Below are positions 1 through 12,200 of a DNA stretch of 64,000 nt, piece after piece (within the stretch, counting starts at the first letter, position 1; every line of letters begins with the position of its first letter). Both the position numbers and the translations under genes were made by a program. This DNA is from Strongylocentrotus droebachiensis. Taxonomy: Eukaryota > Echinodermata > Echinoidea > Camarodonta > Strongylocentrotidae. The notes beneath the pieces were generated by a model. The model worked only from the letters and a program-made list of their open reading frames with translations. It ran no database searches and was not told the DNA's origin. Location of the stretch: assembly GCA_035222895.1 (NCBI GenBank), contig JAVYIG010000095.1:868001-932000 (forward strand). The letters run 5' to 3'.

Positions 1-182
1 CATTAACAACTGAGTTGGAAAAAATGAGGGAGGACTTACGTCAATAATATTAAATATGAATAGAGCCACAGAAATATTGAAGAATGATCTTCAGTTAATT
101 GTATTCATATTAAATTCGTCTCAATATTGAAATTGAATTATTGATATAAGTCAGGTGAAACATCAGAGCATAAAATCATTTT

Positions 183-192
183 GTAGGATAAT

Positions 193-229
<37 letters not shown>

Positions 230-266
230 GAAAGAGAACATTGTAGAGATATATGAATAAAAGAGA

Positions 267-298
<32 letters not shown>

Positions 299-366
299 AG
301 AGGAAGAAAGAGAACATTGTATAGAGAAAGATAAAGAACAAATAAAAGAGAGAGAGAGAGAGAGAT
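183..366. repeat. GA microsatellite cluster
   Basis: Three (GA)n tracts are separated by similar spacers containing GAACATTGTA and a run of AGAG. The repeated spacer suggests that a roughly 80-base unit, not only the dinucleotide, was duplicated. Confidence 0.85.
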
Positions 367-964
367 TCTTTTAGATGTAAAGAATCGTTGCTCTGATTTT
401 TGATGACGGTGGAATTCGATCCTCGCTCTCAGCAGCCTTGATCCATGCTGACCACATTTATATGTTATACGTTCAATATGTTCAACCACATAGCCACAAG
501 AGGATAACTCTCCTTCTACTATCTTACAAAATAGAGCTGAACTCTTTTATCACGTTATATCAACACAAATCCCATACTTTATGCATTGCATAAATGGTAT
601 TTACATCGATGAAATATTCATGCTTCAAATCGACTTCTCCAAGGATTTCTAATACAACACTCTATACCTTGAGAAAAACGACGATGCTTTTGGTATTTGC
701 GTATAGACACCATCAGCATAATCTAAGGCAGTCACGTAAAGCGACGAGAAAAGCGCCGAAGTTGATCGATAATAATATCATTAAATCTTTACGTCACGAC
801 TTGTGAGTAATCCACGCAACGTCATACCGTAGATCACCTCCATTATGTTTAGAATGTATAATGCTTTCAAATGAATGCATCATTAAAGAGAGTGATGGAG
901 AGGAGTACGGAAGTAAGGATTAGATGAAGGTTTATTTTTTAAGAGAAAGGAGGATGGATAAATT

Positions 965-1000
965 AGTAATGGGGGTGAGAGAGGAGAAGAGAGAAGGAGT

Positions 1001-1057
<57 letters not shown>

Positions 1058-1090
1058 GAGGAGAGAGAATGGGGGAGAAAGAGAAGACGA
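965..1090. repeat. GA microsatellite
   Basis: A (GA)n tract of about 50 bases at 1012-1064 lies within a longer purine-rich stretch. The frames read through it on both strands are low-complexity only. Confidence 0.85.
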
Positions 1091-1843
1091 GACAGAATCA
1101 ATTAAACAAAAAAGAATTTCAATGTCATGTCAAAATGCATGTCCAAATAAATGTTTGATTATAGGCCTGAAATAATTATGATGTACCTGGAAATTTTATT
1201 TCCTCCTCGTAAAACTCTTCTTCCATCGATTCATACAATTTTACAACCAAGAAGAACTTCGTTTTTATCTTCAGTCATGTGTGTTCTTGTTCTCTTACCA
1301 ATTCTACTGATGTTGCTTTTGTCGTCTAGACTCTAGAGTAATCACATATTTTTTAACGTCTTACAGAGAATCTCAATGTTATCACTGATTCGGAATAAGC
1401 TTTCTAAAAATCATGACAACACACACCCTTCTATGACTATCCATTGATCGACCACTTTCTTTAAAAAAGGACATAATGGACCCACGACCGTCGAGAAGGT
1501 GGAGCAAAATTAGATGGAGCAATTTCCTTCTTCGATGCAGGAAATGAAATTATGATTAGAGCGAAGAGGTGTACGTCGTCCTGTGCACCACTTCAAAGCA
1601 AAGCTAGGAGAGAAAGATGATGGCGATGCTGCATCGCAAAACGACTGGGCTGGAGCTTTTTAAGAGATGCCGAAGAAGAAAGCAGCGGGCGTTTTGTAGA
1701 CCCTGGGGCTCTTAGGAAAGTGCTTCTTCAGTACCTTCTACCGAAGTCCCGTATATCTTTGCCATTCCATGCCTGATTTAATAAGATGGATGGGAAGAAG
1801 AGCGCCATGTTCGCCTGGCTAATCCTTTTTAATTGTCTTCGGT

Positions 1844-1898
1844 GGGGGGGGGGGGGGGAGATGAGCTTCGGGCTCGATGGAGGAGGAGGAGGAGGAGG
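1844..1898. repeat. Poly-G run and GGA repeat
   Basis: A run of 15 G at 1844-1858 is followed by (GGA)n at about 1876-1898. It is a G-rich strand with quadruplex potential and a place where assembly errors are likely. Confidence 0.75.
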
Positions 1899-1970
1899 GT
1901 GAATAGAGCTAATCGGATTCAGCAGGTGGATTTCTCTACGCAACAGTTAGGTGGCTATTCCTATGCGTAG

Positions 1971-2081
1971 AATTGAATGGAATGGAATGAAATAAAATGA
2001 AATGTAGTCAAAATGAATTGGATTGAATGGAATGAAATAAGATGAAATGAAATGAAATGTCTTCAATGCGGAAAATGAGAT

Positions 2082-2168
<87 letters not shown>
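1971..2168. repeat. GAATG/GAAAT pentamer repeat and GA tract
   Basis: Degenerate pentamers of the GAATG/AAATG type fill 1971-2060, followed by a long (GA)n tract at 2091-2168 with one GT interruption. Confidence 0.85.
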
Positions 2169-2171
<3 letters not shown>

Positions 2172-4025
2172 TAGCAGGTCTATATTATAGTCTCCATGAA
2201 GGGGTCATTTCCTTTACGGTATCCATCTTGAAACATGGAACTGTCAGTAATCATTATCAACTCATTTATTATTAATTATCGTCTCATACTACAACCTTTA
2301 ATATAATTGATCTAACCTAATTTCATGTTGCATGACGGCGTTCTGAACTCGGTTAGTACAGGTCAAAGAGAATTAGTAGATTGAAGAGCTGATTCTCTGG
2401 TTGGCTTCTCAATCTGATTGATGAAAGATAGCAACCCAGTCCACTGGAATAAAATGACATGATTAAAATGAGGGGACCTATAGAGGGATGATAACATCAT
2501 CATCTTACCTGCCTATATCATACCCATCATCTTTACTGCACCGTTGAAACAAACGAGAACAACATTCACGTTATACTGGGAACCAAATAGGGGAAAAATG
2601 ATTGGTATATCGTAATGCATTTGAATTTCAGGGAATGCCGTAATTTTACATTTACGTACATATTGAAAATGGAATAAACGTAACATTAACAAAAAATTTT
2701 AACGTCTTAAAAAAAATTCTGATATATAAATATTCCATTGTAATTCAGTCTCATCAACAATCATTCAGATAATGAGTAATGCAATAAAAAATACATATTC
2801 CACGTGGGTGCTTATTAAGCATTTATTAATAACTTCAAAATGGTAATTTGATGGGTAACAAGCGTGGTTGGATTAATGATAGGTCTTTAAATCGTCCTAA
2901 AGGCCATAAATGTTTAAGTTGAGATGGAGATAATTACGTAGCAAAAGCTGTCACAGTTAGAGTGAAAGACAAACATCTTAAATTTAAAGAGAATACAATA
3001 ATCAGGTTTGGTTCTTTTAATATTTGAAATCGTTAGAATTAGGAGTGCAAAGTCAATACATCATTTTGTACAACAATACAACTCAATAATGACTCTACAT
3101 TTCAAATGGAAATCTTGCCACTCGTTCACCGACTGAATACACTAATCCATTATACCGTTAAAACAAGATCAAATGACATATTCTCTTGTTCCTAGTAGAA
3201 TTTACAAATTAGAAAACTAGAAGTATGATTTGACGTAGAATATGGGCTTCCTCCGTGTAGAAGATTTGTTAATTTGAACAGACCTCTAATATACTAAAAT
3301 TAGAAAAATGGAATTGATGTTGTAATAATTAGACGGGTTTTACTATCATCACAAAGCCAACTAACTATATAAACAATTTAAGAAATTCCTCTCGAAATTA
3401 ATTGAAATCGAAAGGAATGTAAAGTGATGTAAGGACATGAGAGGTAAATGGAAAAGAGCTATAGAAGTAGAACTAGAAGTGTCTCGATGAAAGCCACCTA
3501 CGTTTAAATTAGGTTTATAGAATGTCACAGTTGCATCGATAAATTTAAGACGATGGAATAAGAGCGAATAGAAGGAAAATAATGTTCTCTCACATCCATA
3601 AGTAATGAAACAATTTCAGGCGCGTTTACATGGCTGAAGTTAAGCGAAGTAAAGACGGCGAGAGTAATTATAGGAATACGTCATATCTCGAGTGAGTTCC
3701 TTGTTTTGTTGTCAATAATAACTAATGAGGTCTTTTTACCCATCGGGTAGCCACTTCAGTTTCCAAACAGCTCTTCATGTAGGCCCAGCAAAGCAATTTC
3801 CAGTACATTCGCAAAAACATCAACAACAAAAAGAAGAGAGGGATTAATGAGAGGAACAAGGAAAAAAGCGGGAAATTGATAGTGGCATATAAAAAACACG
3901 CAACAACCGGAACAGATAAACCGAAAACAGACAAACAGAATAAAAACAAGAGACTCCATGAATAATGACCTGCCAGCGTTTTTAAGTAAAACAGTCCTTG
4001 GCGATGTAAAGAATCTTCTTTTTCT

Positions 4026-4535
4026 TTAAAGGTAATACAAAGTTTTGGGAAATTTTGAAAATTGGGTGGATAGTGAATCTTTACAATTATGATATATTTG
4101 GATGCCCCTGTGGATGTATTATAAGTACTAAAAAAATTAACACCCAAAACACTTTTGTTTTCGAGAAAAATTGAATATAAAAATTTACCGGTGCTCCCGG
4201 TAAATTTTGATAAATTTCAGATAGCGCCTACGGCCGTACAATGGTAGCTGCAACCATGAAAATCTCAGAATATGTAGTTGTGATATAAAGTTTCCAAACG
4301 GGAATAGCTAATCGGTTGATGTTAGTCAAGAAACATTGTTTGATAGCTAAATTGATATTTTGACCTTGAGAGGGAGCTATACAACATAAAGAGTTTAATA
4401 TTTATAATTTCATAACTTTAGACTCGATTTCAACCGGGACAACGATCAATGAATATTGTAGGAACGCATATGCTTCCAATATGCTAATTTGAACCAAATT
4501 CATGACCCCATACCAAAACTTTGTAATACCTTTAA
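4026..4535 (+). mobile_element. TTAA-flanked MITE, copy 1
   Basis: A 502-base element (4030-4531) lies between TTAA tetranucleotides. The ends are inverted repeats: AGGTAATACAAAGTTTTGG on the left and its near complement on the right. Two more copies of nearly equal length lie at 30966-31466 and 44852-45353, all flanked by TTAA. There is no coding capacity. TTAA target duplication is known for piggyBac and Kolobok transposons; the AGG start is unlike classical piggyBac ends, so Kolobok-type mobilisation is possible. All copies share an internal palindrome, AAATTTACCGG and its complement around TGCTC. Confidence 0.85.
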
Positions 4536-4670
4536 GGGGAAAGTCGCGACCATTGGTGATAAATTGTATTTCTTCATACCACATATACCTTTTTGTTCCT
4601 CATCTGTGGTCATTGGCCTGTCACTTTTAATAGTGAACCTTTAAATGTTCATCGTATTCACACACCAGGG

Positions 4671-4956
4671 GAGTGTTTCACAAAGACTAAGATCGACTTT
4701 AAGTTAGACTTAACTATGGCAGGCCGTTCATGCCACTAGTTCCTCTAACCATTCCTTGCATTGGTTTCTCAAGGGACGTATATATCGTGGTCACAAATCT
4801 ACATAATTTACATTTGTTGATAAATCATTATTTGAGGAAAAAAATAGTATCTAAATATCATAATTGAGAAACCAATAGTGCAAGCAACCAGTGGCATGAA
4901 CAGCCTGCCATAGTTAAGTCCAATTTAAAGTTGATCTTAGTCTTTGTGAAACACTC
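4671..4956. mobile_element. Fold-back MITE, copy 1
   Basis: The ends are long inverted repeats. GAGTGTTTCACAAAGACTAA on the left pairs with the right end, and pairing continues about 100 bases inward with mismatches, through the GACTTAACTATGGCAGGC block. A second, more degraded copy lies at 22393-22678. There is no coding capacity. The bases ACCAG occur just outside both ends and may be the target duplication. Confidence 0.8.
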
Positions 4957-5804
4957 ACCAGTTAGTTCTTGAGTTATGGGTGGGCTTCCGAAATTCAAAT
5001 TTACTTGCTTACAATCTTCTATATTTTAAAATTTAAAATGTATAAGTATTAAATTCGAAACAATTAGTTTTGGAATCAATAAAACAAGTGTTTTGCTATA
5101 TCATAAAGAATATCAAGTAAAGTTTTTAGCGTGAGTTCGGACACTGTAATCAGGAATAAAAAGAGTGGGAGGGGACATCCGATTTACTAGATTGGCCATC
5201 GGCTATTGGGGGTGTGTGGAAGGGATCATCTTCCCTTTCAGCTCCCCTCCACGCCTCCCTGTAATTATCATTATTGTTCTCTTTTACACATGTATTCGGT
5301 GAGGGACGCCTTAATCAACAACTGTCTCCGTATAAGGGGTAAAACATAATCCTTCAGAATGACTTGGAAGAAAGCTTTCTAATGAAGAAACAGAAATCGA
5401 CATTAATGTGGACTCCGTCTGTCGCCTTAGTTTTAATGACGTAAGCATCTCGTGCAATCCACGTGTCATGCATAATTTCTACTGGTAATATACAGTAACC
5501 ATGGTAACTGCGAGTCGGAATAAAAGTATTATGGAAGACCTAAATTTCGAGACAGGTTCAGCTTGTAACGAATAAACCTGCGAATAATTATGAAATATAT
5601 CGATCAACCTTTAAAATTGGCGCAAGTAGTACTGACATATGAATAAAACCGTCTTCTAAAGGATTTTTTTGTATACTAAAGCAATATGTCTAACCCGGTA
5701 TAGATCCTAAATACCGGCTACAAAAGAAAATATCAAATCATCATTAAAAGGGCCAAGGAGTGAACGGTTTTTGAAAATGGTAGATTTATATTTCCAAGAT
5801 GCTG

Positions 5805-6390
5805 TACAGTGCGTCCCAGAAAAAACGAAACCGAGAAGTATCGATGTTTTATCATAACTTAATCACAACCATAATTAATGAATGATACATATTTGGAAAG
5901 CTTAGAGTCTCCTCTTTCAGTTGATGCTACTCAGATGATGCATGAAGACTCTCGTCTACGGCTGATTGTCAACGAAACGGAGTTAAGTCTTTTGTTAATT
6001 TCGTTTTTTGATACGGCAGGCAGCCAGTGAAAACGAATTCGTTTAGTAAAATTATGGAAATGCAAGCACTACTTCAAACAAACAGAACTTTGTCATTCCT
6101 CGCTCATTTTTCCTGATTGAGGTGTCATATGAAAGGGCAGAAACTCAACTTTCTAGAAATGTGAATTTTTCTTCGAAATTCAAATACCGCCCGCCAAATG
6201 TCTTTTTGGTTTCCTTCCTTCAAATTGCTTTTAATCAGTCATGCGTGAAATATGCATCATCTGAGTAGCATCACATGAAAGAGGAGACTCTAAGCTTTCC
6301 AAATATGTATCATTCATTAATTATAGTTGTGATTAAGTTATGATAGAACATCGATACTTCTCGGTTTCGTTTTTTCTGGGACGCACTGTA
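5805..6390. mobile_element. Tc1/mariner-like MITE with long inverted repeats
   Basis: The element (5807-6388) has a TA at each end and inverted repeats of about 150 bases, starting CAGTGCGTCCCAGAAAAAAC and mirrored at the right end. TA duplication and a CAGT start are typical of Tc1/mariner elements. The roughly 300-base middle has no transposase-like frame, so it is non-autonomous. The arms remain very similar over their whole length, which suggests a fairly recent insertion or gene conversion between arms. Confidence 0.85.
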
Positions 6391-6895
6391 TAAGCCAATT
6401 AATTATTAGACATGAAGATTACATATTGTACTGCTTTCCTTTAAGATTGTCAGAATGTAGAATTTGTTAACAATATGCTTCCTGTAAAACGTTTCCAAGA
6501 CAAAAAGTCTTCTATTGTAATTTCAAAATGTATTTTTTCAATATAATGGACCCATTAATTTGTGTGTGTCATATTATGAGAGTAAGCCCTTGATATTAAG
6601 GATGGAAAATTGTATTGCCTGCACGATTTATTCATGATTGGTATTTAATTTCAAATGATTGGTATTTGAGTTCACATTAAAGTTAATATAGATCGATACC
6701 AGCGTGGAAGTAGGCAGTACAACACCAATGCTAGAAATAGAACACTCGATTATTTATTGATTGGAGTAAAATTAATGCTAATCAGAAGTAGAACGGAATG
6801 TAATAATAGAATGTATTGATCTCCAAAAGAGAGTGGCATAATTTATGAATGATTAATCCGCCCTCACGTAAGACATGGCAATCATCGTTTCATAC

Positions 6896-7095
6896 TTAAA
6901 GCCCGTCTGTACTAGTTTGGCCAGGGGATTAGACCTCCCTGCAAGGTCACTGACAGGTGGTTATCTCATCGAATCAGCTCTCAATTAACATAGGGAAAAG
7001 GGGATCATGGGGGACCAACAGGCACCGATTAGGCATTATTTGCAATATCAAGTAGATGGCGCAAGTAGCTATAAGTAGGGCAGTGGGGCTTTAAA
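6896..7095 (+). mobile_element. Dispersed 200-bp repeat, copy 1
   Basis: It is similar to the reverse complement of 60368-60562 along most of its length, including TAGTTTGGCCA, GACCTCCCTG and GGTGGTTATCTCATC. Short complementary ends, AAAGCCC and GGGCTTT, bound both copies. It is probably a small non-autonomous DNA element; a SINE is less likely because there is no A-rich tail. Confidence 0.7.
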
Positions 7096-8340
7096 CCCTA
7101 CTCTCCCCATTATTGTATATCAAATAGATTACCCCTCACCTTCTCCAGTCTTCTTACATACATTTAGCCTGTTGAAATGATTTGAGAAAACATGATGCAA
7201 TTGACCTCCAAATGGTAAACCAAATTGACCCCCCCCCTAACGCCCCCAACGGCCCCCATATACATTAACATTATGAGTACCCATTATATACGTCACCTCT
7301 GTAAACACTCATTGCTCCATCGATCATTTCTCTCGCTGTAAGTACCACATTTAAACAGATGCGGTCGCTTTGAAACCTAAATGCTAATGCGGAATGATAC
7401 GAGATGATTGATATGCTAATTGCACTGTGAAAGGATATTGACCCATCGTCTTTTAGAAAAGGTCAACCCTCTCAATAGGTCACTTGTTTTTTCGCGTAAT
7501 AATAAGACTGCAGCACCAATTATGTGTCACGTTAATGTCTCTATAGTTTACCACACGTTAGTAAAAATATAAAAAAAAACAATACAAAAAACGATCGCTG
7601 TGGGCCAGATAGGCGTTAACTCACATCAATTAAAATCAAGTTAACGTCCTTCTCTCTCTCTCTCATATCAGTTTACGAAGGTTCACCTTTTACCCCGAAA
7701 TTGACACAAATTATCGACCTAATATTGAAATCTAGAGCCAAATTACCGCAACTTTAAATAAATTGAAATAAATTGAATGTACCATGGTCTAATAATGGCA
7801 CATCTAAAGTTGCAACTATTTGCACAGAGTTAGAACTCAAATTCGAATACCAACCATTTCTTAATGTCTTTCAGTGAGCGTTCATCTTTATGCCTTATAG
7901 CAAAAATAGCAATGCAATAATCTTATTTCATTTGAATACGTGTATTCATATCTACGTTAGATGTTAACGTATTATCTTAAATAAAGGTCGCCCGATATTA
8001 TTAACTGTATTTTTGTTTTTTAAATGTAAATCAACTGCTTATGATTAATCCAATAGTTCTACATTTTATCTATGTATATTTGCTTTGGTTTAAAAGCACA
8101 CCGACATACAGAATGACATTGACGTCATTCGCTTCACTATAGAAGGTTCGCTGCTCTAAAAGCGAACACGATGTGACTGACGCCACAACACATACAACAA
8201 GAGCGCGGTGGCTGAATGTCTTTTTTTTTTACCAGTATGTTCGTTTTCTGAATGTGCATTGCCTTTGGCCAATCCATTATAGAGATAACACGTTATATTA
8301 TCCCAGGCGAATCGGAGAGGTGTTGAGAACATCACATGTT

Positions 8341-8372
8341 TGGCTACATGATGATGATGATGATGATGATGA
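8341..8372. repeat. GAT trinucleotide repeat
   Basis: About nine perfect ATG/GAT units. The aspartate run read from it is not part of a supported gene. Confidence 0.8.
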
Positions 8373-8534
8373 TAGAGAGGGGAATGAGAGCGTTATGAGT
8401 GGGTCGGAAATGGTGATTAGGGGTGCATTCTTTACACGCAATGATGGTCCACACGGGAAAAAAATCATTGTCTAGGCTCATTACTATAGCCACCTGCTAA
8501 AACATAGATCAGGAAAGAGGCCAGGCTTGGGATG

Positions 8535-8754
8535 TAAGAAAGAGAGAGAGAGAAGGAGTGAGAGTAAGAGAGAGAGAGAGAGAGATGTGAGGGAAGGAGG
8601 AGAGAAAGAGAGATAAATAGAGAAAGAGAGAGAGACAGAGAGAGGGGGAGGTGTAAACTGATAGAAAAAAGAATAACAAATACAAAAACAGATGATGGAG
8701 ACGGAAACATATTTGTATTGGAAGAAAGTTATATTCGTCGGGAGACAAACGGAG

Positions 8755-8788
<34 letters not shown>

Positions 8789-8890
8789 AGAGAGGGAGGG
8801 GTAGATAGTGAGAGAGATAGAGAGAGGGGGAAAGACAAAGAGACAGAGTGAGTCAGAGAGATAAAGGCAAGACAGAAAAAGAGATAGAGA
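8535..8890. repeat. GA-rich microsatellite block
   Basis: Two purine-rich blocks (about 8535-8650 and 8755-8890) of GA repeats with CAGAGA and GGGG interruptions flank about 100 bases of unique sequence. Confidence 0.8.
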
Positions 8891-9240
8891 AATGAGGTAA
8901 GTGGAAGGACGGTTTTGCCACCTTTTAGACGTATAGTAATGATCCGTCGTTGTTTGATATAAAAACGCACTTTGTCACGATCACATTGAATGCATTAACC
9001 CATCTTCTCATTAGCGTTCACAAAAAGGTGCTTTTAGTGTATGTAAAGTAAAGCTGATTTGTTGAATAATAAAACTACTTCGTGTTGCTTTTAGCACATT
9101 GAATGAATATTTCACGAGAGGTTTAGAGTGGTACGTGTTCATGGAGTGTAGGAGCTGCTGTTCATAAATAGAACATTTTGGTGGAAAGAGCGGAATGCAG
9201 AAAATTACCATTAACGTTACCTACAAAGACTGTCTTCCAA

Positions 9241-9290
9241 CCCCCCCCCCCCCCCCCAAAAAAAAAAAAAAAAGAAAAAAAAGAAAAAAA
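9241..9290. repeat. Poly-C followed by poly-A
   Basis: A run of about 17 C passes directly into about 15 A and then A-rich sequence with scattered G. It is a likely length-variable or error-prone site. Confidence 0.85.
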
Positions 9291-12200
9291 GAATGTGATA
9301 CATAAATAAGGGTTAGGGTTAAGCTGTTTGTTGTTTTTATTTCCGTATAATATATATAATCAGATAATATACATACAAAGTAATCATACAGAGAAAAGGG
9401 AGAAAATACGGCTTGTAGCCCGTTCGTAAATACACCTGCTTGCAACGATGTTTTAGATTACGTGTAAGGTAAGGATTAAGGATTGGTGTTGTGTTGTGTC
9501 CAGGGATGAAGTTAGGAATGCAGTTAGAGTAAGAAATTGTCGCAGAGCTATAATTGTTGCAGGGGCAGGTGTATTTACGATCTGACTAGAGAAAAGAAAA
9601 TGGGACGAAAAACTAAAATAGAACGAAGAAAGCGCAGGTGGACGACGTTCCTTCATATTTCATCATCTATCAAATCAATCATTCCGACAAGTCATCAGGA
9701 CCTTGAATGACAAACACATCCCAAAGAAATTAGCAAGCATGTAACTAAGATTGATTGATTGAACATTCCTGGTTGTCATGGTGATAGATGACGGGTAGAG
9801 GAGACACGTCTTCTTCGCGCTCCCATCTTAGGCACGTCGCGAGGAGGACCCATCGAGCATAAATAACCGTCGCGATGTGGAATACAAATTACCCTTTTAA
9901 AAGGTGGAACTGGAGGGTATAGAGGGAGAAAGGGAAAGGAATATCAACACAGCCAATAGCATGTGATAAATAAGTGTACAATACGTGTATAATTCTGAAA
10001 CATCGGCATGGCTGGAGTATAAGATAATGTGATAAACGAATCAAATTAGAGAGCAATGTCGTATCACTGAAATATTTGTTTCCCTTCTTCTTCCTTATTG
10101 CAGGCTTGTAAGACTGTAGTAAAAAAAAATAACGTGCAAGAAATCGACTTTGCCTTTTCAGCTTAAAACTATAACGCATTAATAGCTAGTTTGTAGTTTC
10201 ACAAAACACACTGACAATCACTCTTCGCAGATAATTATGAGCCAATATTAAACTAACAAAGTATTATACACTGTAGATCCGAATACTAGATGGGTATAAG
10301 GCATAAATTGAGATTACACAGCAATCATCGTTTCCAGAACATTCCAGTATCATTCGATAAATCCAATAACATTTATTGAAAAATAGAAATCAAGTGCTTC
10401 TATACACATCACATAATTACGATCAATACAGGTCAGGTATAGAGAAATGAAGGCTGAAATGTGTTTTTGTCATTATGAGCATTCTGTTTTATACGGGAAT
10501 GATTATCACTTTATCAGCTTTAGATAAGGAGTATATCAGATATAATACGTACCGTATTGATAGCACGGCAATTACTATCAAAGATGTCAAACTAGAACAT
10601 AATTTGATATCATAATACAATTATTGAAGGGGTGTGACTGGTTCATTATTATGAATAAGCTAATATGTGAAATATTTTGGAAGTTCAGCCTTCAATCCAA
10701 TGGAAACAGCAGTTTACCACTTTGGCTGAAGTTGGTGCCGTGCAAAAATAAAATAAACTGAACTGAACTGAGTCTGCCTGCAGGATTTTGCTTGTATCAA
10801 TAAAAGAAATTACGTATACATAAATCACAATACAAATATATACCAACAGAAATGAAAGGAATGGAAACAAAGAAAACGCTGAGAACAAAGACATAGATGT
10901 ACTTTGGATATATTGGCTTTATATTGCACATGTTGTATCATTCATATACGGGATAGTGCTCAAGGCGCTCCAATATTACCTCAGCTCTGGCTGCTTTATC
11001 TATCCAATTTTCAGAGCATGAAACAAAGACAATATACCTTATACAATAATAAGTAATTGTAGCAAAGATAGTATAGGAAACATACACACAATGACATGGG
11101 AAACAAGCAAAACATACGCAAACAGCGGCAAAGACAACAACAACATTCGTACAGTAAACATAGAATGATTGCAATTCTAGCCATGGACACAATTTGAATC
11201 CAAATTACGCTTTCTGAATCGCACCGTGGCGCCTCCATTGGCCTCCACCCCTTTCCTTATGAATCGAGAAGGACGGTAAATTGAGTTAATATTAAATAGA
11301 AAACAGTCCTGCCCCTCCATATTGTGAATGCAAATTGAGTTAATAGGAGTATACCGCCCGCACTGCCACTGGCTGCTATGGTGTCGCCCTGAATAACCAA
11401 TGACCTTTCCAGGGCGATTTGGGATGTTTTTTTTCTTCACCCGCGGCAAAAAAGCGGGTCCTGTAAACCTAGGAGGAAACAGAAGACGTATGTCCGTCGA
11501 ATTCTGATAAACATTTAATTGGCTGAAACGGGCATTGGGAAACACTGTCATTGGTAATGGGCGATTTAATTTCTCCATTTCGATACCTCACTCCAACTAT
11601 AAAATAACAAAGTGGAAATTTGTAATAGGTGGAGGGGGAGTATAAAACCCATTGATATAAAACATGCATAGATATTGATAATTTGCCCTCATTGTATTAC
11701 ACTGCACATCACACCAGGGAAGAACATTTCTTTATCTTTCCTCGTCATATTTCTTGCTGAATTGCTATTTATTTAATTCGGAAATAATGGAATGCGAAAC
11801 ATTATTTTGACCAAACAGTTTACTTTATTATGTTACCATTCATTAATTTTATTCAGAATTGAACAGTTCATTTCGTCTAATTATTACATAGCATAACTAC
11901 CGTAGTGCAGAATACGGCAATATATATTTTATTGCTCATAATATCCAAAGGAAATGAATGTAAATGCATAACAAAAGAGTTTGACGAGAGGAGCATAAAC
12001 AGGTTGTTAAAATAGAGGACGAAATACTTTCGCTTGATAATGCCAAGGATAGAGAAAATACTATAACAAGCGAAAAGCCGTGTGACAGAATCAAAACCAA
12101 ATTTATGATTTATGGACAAAGCGGGAAAGAACTGGAAACATGATTTGAATGTTTAATTGTCTAATGACCACTTGGTAACATGACAACGAAGGAATGAGAA

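Noticed and set aside
3722-4147. 141-codon frame with hydrophobic segments on the - strand
   Set aside because: It runs into the TTAA element end, has no family resemblance, and its hydrophobic stretch is AT-driven.
9307-9322. TTAGGG-like repeats
   Set aside because: Only two imperfect units, not a telomeric array.
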